Source: Tanypteryx hageni
Taxonomy: Eukaryota > Arthropoda > Insecta > Odonata > Petaluridae
DNA: 64,000 nt
Reading direction: 5' to 3'
Assembly: GCA_028673005.1 (NCBI GenBank)
Contig: CM054114.1
Coordinates: forward strand, 130,840,470 to 130,904,469
Numbering within the stretch: position 1 is the stretch's first letter; each line of letters begins with the position of its first letter. The translations under genes were made by a program, and so were the position numbers. Shown one piece after another: positions 12,321 through 23,532 of this stretch. The notes below the pieces were generated by a model. The model was not told the DNA's origin. It saw only the letters and a list, made by a program, of their open reading frames with translations, and did no database searches.

Positions 12321-13420
12321 CATAGCGGAGGAGACCCTGATCCATCCGGCACAAGTCCTGACATCGACGGAGACGGCCGCCATCGATCTGTAGGATCGCG
12401 CCACACAGGGACGATGTTCCACAGATCGATGGATCAACAGAGCAGAGCCACCACGTGCCCGGCTTGCGGCCGGCTGGCCGGGCCTGTCCGGACGATAGAT
12501 CGCCCAACCAGGACCCTTCCAGACGTCCGACGGGCGCAGGTGCGTTTCGTTGACCGTGGCGACGATGGCGTATTTCTCCTGAAGGAACGCCCGTAGCTCC
12601 TCCGTCTTCTCCTTAACATCACAGGCGTTCCATTGTGTCAGGATTCTGCATCCCCTAATCGCCATTATTGGAGGCGGGGATGCGCTCCTTGACCAACTCC
12701 TCCAGAAGAGAGAGGAGAAGTTGACCGGACGTCGAGGAGATTTATTTCCTCAACGCCCCAAAGATCATGGCCACCGTGCGCCAGAAATCGGGGTCCCCTT
12801 CGGACCGGACGGTCTCTGGTGCGCTGCTCTGTGGTGTGCTACTCTTTGCGGCCTGGGACGGGGCCACCTCGGTGCTTGCAGACCGAGTGGCTTCCATTGT
12901 CCTTGGCATGGCTTTAGGGGGAAGGACGGTGGCGGGGCCTTTGCCAGAGGCCGCACTCTCCACTACGGCGAACACTTAGGACGCCGTTAGCTTCTCCTGC
13001 GCCTCTGCTTACGCAGAGCGCTTGCGGAGGGACTCTGTGGGGCTGACTCGTCTCGCCTGACGACGGGTCCAAGAGTCAGCCCAGAAGGTTCACCAGAAGC
13101 AGTGGACGACACTACAGTGGGGAGGGTCCAGCTGCTTACTCGGTTCGGCAGCGGACTGCCGGACCGGGACAATTGCAGGTGCCGACGGGGTCGGCGCACT
13201 TACTCCGCCTACAACCGCCGTTTAAGGACGCGAGGCGTCCACCTTGGCGGAAGGTGTGGCTTTCATGCGGAGGAGGGCCGGCGCAGTCGTCGGTGCCTGC
13301 TTCGGTACCGACTCCTGCGCCGACTTTCGTTGCCCTGCTTCGTACCACCTCAGCGCCTCGAGGTATACAGGGAATTCCCTGTACAAGGACGGATGGTCGC
13401 CCTCGCAATTCGCGCATTTG
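12321..13420 (-). mobile_element. Jockey-type LINE fragment (end of ORF1 and start of ORF2)
   Basis: On the minus strand this parallels about 17080-18185 of the full-length copy further right. It carries the tail of the gag-like ORF1, then an ORF2 start with QWNACDVKEKTEELRAFL and NETHLRPSDVW, the beginning of the AP-type endonuclease. It is truncated within the endonuclease at the CT-rich tract and is cut at about 13420, where Penelope-like sequence begins. Frameshifts make it non-functional. Confidence 0.8.
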
Positions 13421-14622
13421 CGAACACCATGTGAAAAACTCCGTAGACTTTGTTAGGACACTATCAAAGCTCCGGGTTGATCCTGCAGACATTTTAGTCA
13501 GTTTCGACGTCGTCTCCCTCTTCACCAAGGTCCCCATTACTGACACCCTTAAATTACTGGAACCTCATTTCGACGGAAAGACCTTAGATCTGTTCCGCCA
13601 TACGTTAACATCGACTTACTTCCTGTACGAGGGGAAATCTTATGAAAAAGAGGCGGCGTGGCAATGGGCTCCCAGCTTTCCCCAGCAGTGGCGAGTTTCA
13701 TCATGGAAGACTTCGAACAAAAAGCCCTCGACTCAGCCCCTCTCTGTCCGAAGTGTTTCTATAGGTATGTGGACGACACCTTCGTCATCTGGTTGCATGG
13801 AGAAAGAGCCCTGAACATTTTTTTGGCCCACCTGAATAACCAACACCCCAGCATCAGATTCACCATGGAGGTGGAAAAAGACGGGCGCCTCCCATTTTTA
13901 GACGTGTGTGTCCAACGCAAATTGGATGGGAAGCTAGGTCACAATGTGTACCGGAAGCCTACACATACCGACTTATATCTCAATGGGAAGAGCCACCATC
14001 ACCCGGCACAGCGGAAGGGAGTCTTAGCCACACTAATTGATCGTGCTAAAGCCATATCTGATGGAGAGAACCTTGGGGCGGAAATTAAACACCTACAACG
14101 CACATTCCTTCAAAACGGTTATGGGGGAAGGGAGGACAATATAGCCCTGAGCCAAGACCAACGTCCGAGAAAAGGAGAAGCCCAAGGCCACGGTGTCTCT
14201 CCCATACATCTCGACCATCTCGGGGAGAATTTCACGAATTTTGGCCAAACACGGAGTGACCACATTCACAAGCCACCGACAAAGATCAGAGGTTTATTGA
14301 GACCTGTAAATGACATAGGCCTGAGGACCCCAGGCGTTTACTCCATTCCCTGCGAGGGTGGGAAACAGTACATTGGGGAAATGGGGAGAACCATCGAGAC
14401 CCGTATGAAAGATCATGAGCGGTGCATTAGATTGCGGCAACCGGAAAAATCGGCAGTCGCGGAACATTGCCTATTCGAGAGTCATCGCGTTCGGCTCTCA
14501 GACGCGAGAGTGACCGCAAAAACCAACAGGTATTGGGACCGGATCGTCAAAGAAGCCATCGCGACCCTGCTCAATCCTATGAACTTTAACAGAGACAGAG
14601 GCTTCATGCTCAGTAAAGCATG
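13421..14622 (+). mobile_element. Penelope-like element 1: reverse transcriptase and GIY-YIG endonuclease, 5' part
   Basis: PLEs copy RNA into DNA at the target using one protein with an RT related to telomerase and a GIY-YIG endonuclease. Visible in order: an RT core (ILVSFDVVSLFTKVP, then AMGSQLSPAVASFIMEDFE), the catalytic YRYVDDTFVIW, LPFLDVCVQRK, VYRKPTHTDLYL, and the endonuclease GVYSIPCEGGKQYIGE with KDHERCIRL. One frameshift lies near 13640-13660, in an A-rich run just before the GSQLSP motif. The N-terminal part is missing at the junction with the Jockey fragment. The reading frame is interrupted after LSKA by a Jockey insertion and resumes at 19819. Confidence 0.92.
14613..14622. 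repeat. target-site duplication, left copy
   Basis: GTAAAGCATG here is repeated exactly at 19809-19818 and brackets the full-length Jockey element. It is part of the PLE reading frame. Confidence 0.85.
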
Positions 14623-14748
14623 AAATGTCATGATCTTCCAGCCTGAGGCTGGCCACGTCGCATTTCCCGCTAAGCTGCTAATGCGAGACTACTCTTAAAA
14701 ACTAGCTTAGGGCACTTCGATAGCCCATAAATGGGCATATATTCCTCC

Positions 14749-17428
14749 CTACAAGCGGGGACGCTTGTTTGAAGGGAGGGCATCCTGCACATCAAGGCTG
14801 GCAATGGGCCGCTTGTAACGATCCCACCATCTAGCCCTGATGTAGCCTAGCATTCGCACCTCTTCGTGCGTCGATAATGCTGCCTTGCAGTAGAATTCCT
14901 TAGACATCCTCGGCAAGAGGATGTTCAGGGGTTCCACGTTTCCGTCTAAATGCATCCGGTCGACATGGTCGTATCTACCACGACCATGTACCAACCGGAG
15001 TGCATTATTCTCCACTACCTGCAGCCTGTAGAGGGTGGTCTTGGACACTCCAGACCAGACCGGAGCTGCATAGGTGGTGATGGGCCTCACGCAGCTCAGG
15101 TAGAGGCGTCTCTTGGTGTCCGCCGACAATACACACGGGCGCAGAATCGGACGGATTTTGGCTAACGCCCCGAGTGCCTTGCGGCGGACACTCTCAACCT
15201 GAGGCTTCCGGTCCAGCACAACTCCCAGGCATGTGACCTCTGGGCTCCAGGGGACGACCATTTCCATCACCAACAGGTCGACTCCAGGCGGCGCTCCTCT
15301 TCCAGGATGGAAGACAACGGCCCTGGTTTTGACGGGATTAAATGCAATACGCCATCGACGATACCAGGAGGACAGATCGTCGACGGCGCATTGTAACCTC
15401 TCCACAGCCGCGTACTTCTTGCTGGAACGCAACAGGAACCCCGCGTCGTCAGCGTGCGGGCAAGACTGGTGTTCTGCCCAAAATCCCTGGGGGGATCCTG
15501 AGTGGAGATGTTGAAGAGTCTCGGCCCCAGGACGGATCCCTGCGAAACGCCGGCGCAGATGCGTCGCAGTTCCGATCCGACCCAGAGCCAAAACACCCGG
15601 AACGTCCTGCCCTTTAAGTACGACTCAATAAGTCACACCATCCAAGCTGGGAACTGAAGTCGAACCACCTTCAACAGGAGTGCTGGATGCCACACGCGGT
15701 CGAAGGCTTTCGAGATGTCGAAGAAAGCCCCCGCGACCGCGTGGTTCCTGTTGAAGTCATCGGTGACGAAGTGCTGCGTCACTCTACCCAGTTGTTGGGT
15801 AGTGGAGTGCCCACTCCTGAAGCCAAACTGCTCGTCCGGGAAAATGTTCTTCACTTGGAGAAAGTGCTGCAGCGGCTTCTTGTTAAGACACTCAAAGGTC
15901 TTCCCGAATCCGGCCAGGAGAGAGATTGGTCGGATGCCTCCGGGGCCAACCTGCGTCCCCGGCTTCTTCGGGAGACAGATGACCCTTGCCCTCTTCCAGG
16001 CAGATGGAAAGTTTGGAATTCCGACCCAGTCGTAAATGGCAGCCAGGAATTCTACTGCGGCAACAGGAAGCTGTCGCAGGACGATGTTGGAGATGCCGTC
16101 GTCCCCCGGAGCCCTCCTCGTCTCGAGGCGACGAATCACTGAAATGATATCGTCCCCCTGAGAACTGAGGGAATTCCAGCAGGGGACCGCGGTCGAGCGT
16201 CCGCAGCACATCCGCAATCTCGTCCTCCACCAAATCCGACTCCGCTGTAGCCGGGTTAGGAGAGAATACCCTCTCCAGGTATTCCGCCATGAGCCCGGCT
16301 TTTTCTTCTGGAGACCTCGCGACGTAGTCCCCCTGATCTATCAGGTGGTCGCGCCGCTGGGTTACGCATAGCCTCCTGCAGGTCTTCCAGATGGACTGAT
16401 CCTCCAGTGAAAGCGTGGAGAGATGTAACTCCCACGCGTCCGTGCGCACGTCTCTCAACATGTCTCGGACGGTCCTGTTGAGAGAGTCCAACTGGATCCT
16501 GAGGTCCAGAGTGCGGTAGCGCTGCCACCGCCGCCGCACGCTGTTGCGCCAGGTGATGGTGTCCCTGACACCACGGGGCAGAGCGATGCGTATACCCTTG
16601 GCCACGACCACCTCGGGATCGCAGCGTCCATGGCCTGCTGGACGGTGGATGTGAGGAAGTCAACCATTCGGTCTGCCTCCTCACGCGTCCTGTATGGTGT
16701 AGACACAACCGCCTTTCCGCGATGAATTCACGGAAGTGCTGCCAGTCTGCTCGAGCAAGGTTCAGACGCTGCGATGGTGGTACTCGCACAGACGAGTTCC
16801 CCAGAAGCAGCAGGGTCGGATTATGGTCTGAGGACATGTCGTAGACAGCATGCATACTCAGGGATGCCCTGATGTAGCAGACAATGGCAACATCGAGGAC
16901 ATCCCTGGACGGCAGAAAGGTTGGCTCGGTCGGTTGGAGGACCGTGAGCCCCTTTTCATCGGCCAAATTTCTTAGCCGCGCACCCCTCGGATTGGGGATC
17001 CTAGAATGCAAACTGAGATGTTTGGCATTCAAGTCCCCGATAACGATTGAGGGGCAGCCATCCCCGACGACGTCCATCATCTCGTCCGGGTCCCGGACCC
17101 TGACCCACCCGGTACAGGTCTGAACGTCGGTGGATACAGCCTCCATAGATCTGTAGTTTCGAACCAAGCAGGGACGATGTTCCAGAGACCGATGGATGAG
17201 CAGGGCAGACCCACCACGCCCCGGATCCGTCGCACGCTGGCCGACCCTGTCCGAGCGATATATCACCCAGCCAGGGATATTCCAGACGTCCGACGGGCGG
17301 AGGTGGGTCTCATTCCCGGCGGGCAAGATGGCGTTCTGTTCTTGCAGGAGCGCCCGGAGCACTTCCGTCTTCTCCTTAACACCGCAGGCGTTCCATTGCA
17401 CCATGACGCTACATTCCCTAGTCCCCAT
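14749..17428 (-). pseudogene. Jockey ORF2: AP-type endonuclease and reverse transcriptase, frameshifted
   Basis: ORF2 starts at the ATG ending at 17428, overlapping the ORF1 stop by about 11 bases, and begins MGTRECSVMVQWNACGVKEK. The endonuclease region has NETHLRPSDVW, VIGDLNAKH and SSDHNPTLLL. The RT region has VICLPKKPGTQ, RPISLLAGFGKTFE, EQFGFRSGHST, FDISKAFDRVWH, GVSQGSVLGPRLFN and HADDAGFLLRS; the usual first residue of the (F/Y)ADD box is His here. The thumb region contains WYRRWRIAFNPVKT. Frame changes occur near 16.6, 16.2 and 15.5 kb. The nearest clade by motif is Jockey. Confidence 0.88.
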
Positions 17429-19271
17429 TATTGGGGGATGTGACGCGCTCCTTGACCAACTTCTCCAAGAGAGAGGGGAGGAGTTGGCCGGACGTTGAGG
17501 AGATGTACTTCCTCAACGCCTTACAAATCATGGCCACCGTGCGCCAGAAGTCGGGATCCACATCGGACCGAGCGGTTTCCGGCGCGCTGGTCAGCGGCTT
17601 GCTACATTTGTGGCCCTGAATCGGGGCCACTACGGTCTCTGCCGACCGAATGACCATAAATTCCATGGGCTCAACCTCGGGAAGAGGCACCGTGGCGGGG
17701 CCCTTGCTGAGGGCCACACCCTCCACTACTACACCGGCCGGGGCAGCCGTCGCCTGCCGTTCCCTCTCAAGATCTTTCATAGCCCTGCGCCTCTGCTTAC
17801 GCAGAGAGTTGGCGGAGGGCCTCTGAGGTACCGGCTCCTCCCCTCTGAAGACGGGACCATGAGTCGGCCGAAGAGGTGCTTCCGGGGCAGAAGACGGCTC
17901 CTTAGGGGGGTCCGCCTGCCTGCCTGGTTCAGCAGCAGGTTGCTGAACCGGCGGCTTGCTAGTGCCCCCAGCTACTGCAGCATATGGACGTGAGGCGTCC
18001 ACTTTAGCCGATGGAGCGACCTTCATCTTGAGAAGAGCAGGGGCAGACTGCAAAGGTGCCTTCCCAGACGCCTTCTGCACAGATTTCCTCTGCCCCTTCT
18101 CGTACCTCTGCAGCGCTTCAAGGTATACTGGGCATTCCTTGAAGGAGGACGGATGGTCGCCCTCGCAGTTAGTGCATTTTGCCGGTTCATCGAGAGGCAT
18201 CGAGAGGTCAGTCAGATCCCCTATGCGGCCCCATGCACCGGAAGCACCTAGTGTCGCACCTGCAGACGTGCGACACATGGCCATACCGTTGGCAGTTGTA
18301 GCAGGTCAACGGTTCCCTGCTGCTCTTGAACTGCTCGATCTTAACCAAGCAGTGGCAAATCTGTCTGATGGCCGACGCCGGAGGGGCCCTAGGTGTCCTC
18401 TCCAGGTTAGCAACGAAACGGCCAATGGGAATCTTCTTCCCATCCTCTACGGCCGTCATCTGACGGACGCCTCGAACTATGAAGCCCTTGGCCGTTAGGT
18501 CAGCCGCGACATCTTCCGGGGAATAGCCCTTCCCAACGTTCTTCAACAGAAGACGCATTCCCTGGACAGACTCCAGTAGCTGGGTATGGTATTGGACGCC
18601 AGCTTCGTCCAGGATCTTTGTTGCCGCACGGTGATGGTCTGGGGTGTGAACGATGATCCTGGTGGAGGCCCTGCGAACCTCCAGCTCAGAATCATCGCCA
18701 CACACCTTAGCAAGGTCGGCGGCGATACTCTTGTGGGAGAGGATCCCGTACACCGTGATCGGTGACACGCGGACCCTCGACTTTGCCCCATTATCGGGGC
18801 GTTGCTCCGCAGGGGCGGAACCCTTTCCCTCACCAGCAGGAGGGCAGGAAGACTTCTGCCTTTTAGCATTGCGACTTGTGACAGGGGTGAAATCCCCGTC
18901 CTCGTCCGTGCTAGCAACGGCATCAGCATCGAGGATCGGGGCCGAACGCGCTGCCAGTGAGGCTTCAGCTGGAGAGGCAAGCTTTTTTGCCGAAGCGGCC
19001 TTCTTCCGCTTGCCGCGGACACCCTCCGTAACTTTCATCGCCTCCTCGGAAGCGGTGGGTTTATGTCCCTGCAAAGAGCCGTTTACGCCAGTCTGCACGA
19101 TGGTATTTTTTGCGCCTTGGGCCGACACTGAAGAGGGCAGGACCTCTCCCGTGGCAACTGGGGCATCTTCGGGGCCACCCTGAGAGGGTGCGTGTTTCAA
19201 TACCCGAACCGACGAGGGCGGAAGGGGTACTACCGCGGATGTTACTCCGCAGGAGCCTTCTTGGGAGGCAT
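17418..19271 (-). pseudogene. Jockey ORF1: gag-like nucleic-acid-binding protein with CCHC knuckles, frameshifted
   Basis: A likely start MPPKKAPAE is at 19271 and is soon followed by a stop; the main open part runs 19200-18208. It contains the domain that precedes zinc knuckles in insect LINE gag proteins (LLLKNVGKGYSPEDVAADL), then CYNCQRYGHVSHVC and CFRCMGPHRGSDC. After a frameshift near 18.25 kb a third knuckle, CTNCEGDHPSSFKECP, appears, followed by an Ala/Pro/Lys-rich tail. The role is RNA binding and particle formation during retrotransposition. It is disrupted and not functional here. Confidence 0.88.
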
Positions 19272-19808
19272 CATTACTCTGGCCCTGGGCAGAAGTGGAA
19301 GGGAGGGCCTCGATGGCGACCGGGGCAGCAACCGATGCCTTCTTGGCGCAGAATGCCTTGTACAGCGTAGGGGTGATTCGACCGAACGAGGAGTCGCTCG
19401 AAAGCGACGATTACCTAGCACGCGAGTCGATTTGGAGGTTCCCTCCTACGAGGGCAACCGAATCCAAAGACCCCCTTGGGTCCCGTTCCATAAGGGAAAT
19501 TTTTCAATTTCCCTACGGAAAACTCGAATCTAGGCCCTTTTCAGGGCCAAGAACAACCGGAGACTGGCCGCAGAAGACCAGCCCCCACTCGAATACGGGA
19601 CAGGTGAGAAGAAGGAACAGATTAGCCTTCCCCTGTCTCATAACAACCAGGCAATGCGGACTCAAACGTACCCCGGAGCTCTCGCGCAGCAAGAGCGTCA
19701 CAGTAACGTGCGGTGGACGCTTGAATTAAAAAGCACGTCAAATGCAAAAACCGGCTTATGGACTCAGTAAACTGAAGACCAGTAAGCAGGGCTCTCGGCG
19801 AGCAATGT

Positions 19809-20062
19809 GTAAAGCATGGGATCCGACCATTAACCAGCTGGGCGAACGACACCACGCCATTGGACCGACCCGTCGATCAATGATAGAGAGGGCCAACGCG
19901 TATATAAATCCTAGAGAATCCAGCCTCAGCACCTCAGGTTCTCCCTGAAGATGACAAGTGTGTGTTGTCGAAACGTCGGAATACGACAGTATCATGACCC
20001 GGCTGGAAGCCCGAGAAAATTTCTTCACATCTATTCGCCGGGAAAGACTGAGATCTTTCTAA
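19809..20062 (+). mobile_element. Penelope-like element 1, 3' part after the Jockey insertion
   Basis: After the duplicated GTAAAGCATG (19809-19818) the PLE frame resumes as WDPTINQLGERHHAIGP and stops at 19946-19948. This gives the continuous protein end ...LSKA/WDP when the insert is removed. The 3' tail follows, with a hammerhead core and the characteristic CCCGAGAAAATTTCTTCAC. Confidence 0.88.
19936..19985 (+). ncRNA. hammerhead-ribozyme core in the PLE 1 tail
   Basis: CTGAAGA (19945-19951) is followed by stem II (GACAA 19953-19957 pairs with TTGTC 19965-19969), then GAAA (19970-19973) and a minimal stem III ACGT ending in the UC cleavage dinucleotide (19976-19977). Stem I is short (UCC with GGA). 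PLE tails are known to carry such minimal hammerheads. Confidence 0.65.
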
Positions 20063-20580
20063 AAAATAGCTGCCTTCAATACAATGATTCACTGCTTAAT
20101 ATCAATACCACTGAATAAAAATCGTTTTGACAAGTACACTACATAAAACAGGCTGCATTGGAAAACGAGTATACGGAGGACCTTGATGATACTTTAATCA
20201 AAAAACATCGAAACATCGCTAAAAAGAAAGCCATGACTCTAACCAGGGAAGAAAACCAAGTAGACGCCAAAAATTATAGCGTTATCCCCTTTTTCCCAAA
20301 ATGTACTAAAAATCTAACAAAAATTTTGAACAACATCGGATACAAGGCAGCGTTCAAAAAGAACTCGGTCAAAAATTTACAGGGAAATCCAAAAGAAAAA
20401 ATACCACCACTGAAAAAATCGGGGATCTATAAAATTCAATAAGGCTTATATTGGGCAAACAAAACGAAAACCCACTGTTAGAATTAAGGAACATATAACA
20501 TACACAAAATATGGGAGACCAGAAAAATCAGCCGTCGCAAAACACATTATAGAAATCCAAATTTTCCCGTTGAACCATTT
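20063..20580 (+). mobile_element. Penelope-like element 2, C-terminal fragment
   Basis: This fragment belongs to a different PLE family from element 1. It encodes KNYSVIPFFPKCTKNLTKIL, NPKEKIPPLKKSGIYKIQ and, after a small deletion and frameshift, AYIGQTKRKPTVRIKEHI and EKSAVAKHIIEI, together a GIY-YIG endonuclease. It lacks the RT and the tail. Confidence 0.85.
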
Positions 20581-20671
20581 ATCTATCTATCTATATCTCT
20601 TCCATGGAAAACTTGGGAATCGTTTTATAGCATTAAGTTTCCGGTCCTTCCTTAGGGGTACTAGTCTTTGG

Positions 20672-22038
20672 GTGCCACCTTTGAATAGACGCTACCTTTA
20701 AATAGACCACATTTGAAGGCGGCACCGGTGAACAGAAACCAACTTTGTATAGGCGGCTCATTTAAATTGGCGAACCACGCGAATAGGCGCCACCCTAGAA
20801 TAGGCTACATTTGAATAGGAGCAACATTCGAATTGCCACCACTGTTGAATAGGCGCCACCTTTGAATAGGAGCCACCTTTGGATAGACATCACCTTAAAA
20901 TAGGCGACACCGGTGAATACAAACCACCTTTGTATAAGTGACTCATTTAAATAGGCGCCACCAGAGAATAGGCACTACATTTCCATAGGCGCCACCTTTG
21001 CATAGGCGACATATTTGATTAGGTGACACACGTGCATCGGCGCTACCCTTACATAGGCGCCACCTTTGGATAAGCGTCACATTTAAATAGGCGCCACGTT
21101 AAAATAGACGCCACCTTTAAATAGTCGCCATAATTGAATAGGCACTACCTTTAGATAGGCGCCACATTTGAATATGCACCAATTTAGACTAGGCCCCACC
21201 TGTGAATAGGCGCCACATTTGAATATGCACCAATTTAGACTAGGCCCCACATGTGAATAGGCGCCCCTATTAAAAATTCCACTTTATAATAGCCGCAAAT
21301 AGACGTCATTGTTGAATATACGCCACTGTTGAATAGGCGCCATTTTTCAATAGGCGCCACCTTTGACTAGGCACCAGCCTATTATAGGCACTACCATTGT
21401 ATATGCGTATTCTTGGCATAGGCTAAACATTTGAATAGGCGCCAACCTTACATAGGCGCCAAATTAAAATTGGCACATTTAATAGGCTCCACGTTTGAAT
21501 AGGAGCCACCTTTGAATAAGCGCCACCAAAGAAAAAGCGCCACCTTAAAATAGGCAACATCCGAAAATAAGCGCCACCTTAATATAGTCGCCACCTTTAA
21601 ATAAGCGCCATTTTAAAATAAGCGCCTCTTTAAAATAGGCGACACCCCAGAATAGACGCCACCTTAAAGTAAGCGCTACCCGAGAATAGCCGACAAATTA
21701 AAATAGGCGCCACCTTAAAATAACCACTACTTTAAAATAATCGCAACCCGAAAATAGACGCCATATTTCCAAAGGCGCCATCTTTGAATAGGCACCACTT
21801 AAAAAAGCGCGTTTAAAATAGGCGCCACTCGAGAATAGGCGCCACTCGAGAATAGGCACCACCATAAAATAAGCGCCACTTTAAAATAAGCGCCACCTTA
21901 AAATAGGCGCCACCTTAAAATAGGTGCCACCTTAAAATAGGTGCCACCCAAGAAAAGACGCCAACTTAAAATAAGCGCCACCCGAGAATAGGCGCCCCTT
22001 AAAAATAAGCACCACCTTAAAAAAGGCGCAAGCCGAGA
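20672..22038. repeat. GGCGCC minisatellite array, second right-arm block
   Basis: This has the same 17-bp unit and orientation as 9869-12090 (AATAGGCGCCACCTTTG). The 12.1-20.7 kb block of retroelements most simply interrupts a once continuous arm. It ends where a LINE tail (ATTTATTTATTT) begins. Confidence 0.92.
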
Positions 22039-22636
22039 ATATTTATTTATTTGAAAAGGCCCAAAAACAGCACAAGGCCAATTACATTGCACACATAACA
22101 ACGAAGTAACAATAATAAAACAAAAATAAAACTATCAAACAAAGTAACTAAAACTCTAGCAATGAATATATAGAAGACATACATAGTACATCAATCACAC
22201 GAAATCAGGGTAAGGAGTGAATAGAAAGACAAATAAATCGGGAGAAAGGGGAAGGAAAATAGGCAACAAAACAAATCAAATATTAGGTTTAAATTGGAAG
22301 TTAGGAGACTTAGTGAAGGGGTCATAGTCAGGGAAGCGCTTCAGCAAACTATTACAAAGATCAGGAAGGCGATAGAGAAAGGAGCGTTTAGCGATTGAGA
22401 GGCGAGGGGTAGGGCATTGAAAAAGCTCATTCAAACGAGTAGAACCAGTGGGAACCCGCAGTGGAAATAGAGAAAGAAGCTCATGTGACCTAAAATTACC
22501 ATTAATAATTTTTGAAAATACTTTAATGTCAGTGTGAGTGCGTCGATCAGTAAGGGATGGAATCCCCTTCGTACGGCACTGAGTGAAGAGTTATGGAGAG
22601 GAGGATGACGAAAACGAATTACAAACAAAAAGAAAT
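22039..22636 (-). mobile_element. non-LTR retrotransposon 3' fragment (CR1/I-like RT C-terminus)
   Basis: On the minus strand a frame ending at the TGA at 22276-22278 encodes RRTHTDIKVFSKIINGN, RSHELLSLFPLRVPTGSTR and RSFLYRLPDLCNSLLK, the C-terminal pattern of many LINE polymerases. It is followed by a 3'UTR and an (AAATA)n tail at 22039-22052. The clade is uncertain. Confidence 0.6.
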
Positions 22637-22765
22637 TCATGGGTCAGTCAAGGAGCTTGAGCGACAACGCGATCCTCTCCACCGATCTTCTGCGTCAAAA
22701 CACCACCTATCCCCACCCCGGAAGCATCGCACTCGATTGTAAACGGCAATTCGAAGTGTGGGCAA
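22637..22765 (-). pseudogene. Ty3/gypsy-type RNase H start, fragment
   Basis: The minus-strand reading gives HFELPFTIECDASGVGIGGV, then LTQ and GGEDRVVAQAP, a stop, and LTHE. This is the junction between reverse transcriptase and RNase H in LTR retroelements (DASGxGIGxVLxQ). It is only a 43-codon fragment. Confidence 0.7.
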
Positions 22766-22977
22766 GACAATAGGGGCGGAGATGAATAAACAGGTTCTAT
22801 TCTTCTTTTCCCGAGGTCCGACGGGAAATTAATCTACAGGTCAGGGAGGAACCGTGGTAAGGTACAAGAAATGAGAGTGGAAAAACAACATTGTTCCTAA
22901 CACTCCTAATCTGATACCGCCAACCTCGTGGTGAAGCAACGAAAATTTCTCTTCGGGCCCCACGTTGTGCGGCAAAA

Positions 22978-23285
22978 TGTGACGTTTTTGCCCCGGGAGT
23001 AGCCACAGGTCGCGGGTCAACGAGGTAATGACGGATGGTTGGGCGCCAGTGCGAGTAAAAAGGGAAGGAGGGAAAAATTCCGCCCGCACTCGGAAGGGAG
23101 AGGGAAAGAAAGGAAAAATATTCTTTAGAATATTAGTTCTCTCAGTTCGGTAGGTGACGATCATTCACTTGACTCGAACACCGATCATTATCAAGAACAA
23201 AGAGAGGGGAGTAGGGAAGGAAAAGAATTATTTCTGGGATAAAGGTCTGAGAAACAAATAACACGGGAGTAATTAAAGCCTAACA
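22978..23285 (-). repeat. probable LTR with adjoining primer-binding-site region
   Basis: The minus-strand segment begins TGTTAGG and ends CACA (TG...CA). Two bases later comes TTGCCGCACAACGTGGGG, resembling the tRNA-primer region that follows the 5' LTR of insect LTR elements. Together with the RNase H scrap on the same strand, it suggests one internally deleted LTR element. No second LTR was found. Confidence 0.4.
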
Positions 23286-23532
23286 CTCCCCAAAGACGAG
23301 CACTCACTTCTCTCTCGCACAAACCCAAAAACTCGAACGCACGTGAGCGATAACACTAATCCTAAACCAACCAAGCCTAATACAAAACGTTCCATGAGAC
23401 CGTCCCAGAGCCGATTGACTTTTTCCGGATCCCCCGAGCACTCTCTACCTGCGACGACCCCCGCGGCCGCCTCGGAAAACAAAAAAAAGGAAAACACAGC
23501 GGGCGCACCCGCGCGAAGGCGTTCAAACGTTA

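Larger units (their letters stand above)
14623..19808 (-). mobile_element. full-length Jockey-clade LINE inserted in Penelope-like element 1
   Basis: The element is 5186 bp between exact 10-bp duplications. It has a 5' leader of roughly 0.5 kb (about 19808-19272), ORF1 (gag-like, 19271-17418), ORF2 (endonuclease plus RT, 17428-14749) and a short 3'UTR ending ATGACATTT, without a clear poly(A) tail. Both ORFs carry frameshifts, so this copy is dead. It remains GC- and CpG-rich, indicating a fairly recent arrival relative to the AT-rich surroundings. Confidence 0.88.

Noticed and set aside
12126..12596. Open frame starting beside the CT-rich tract
   Set aside because: It is the antisense of the Jockey endonuclease fragment.
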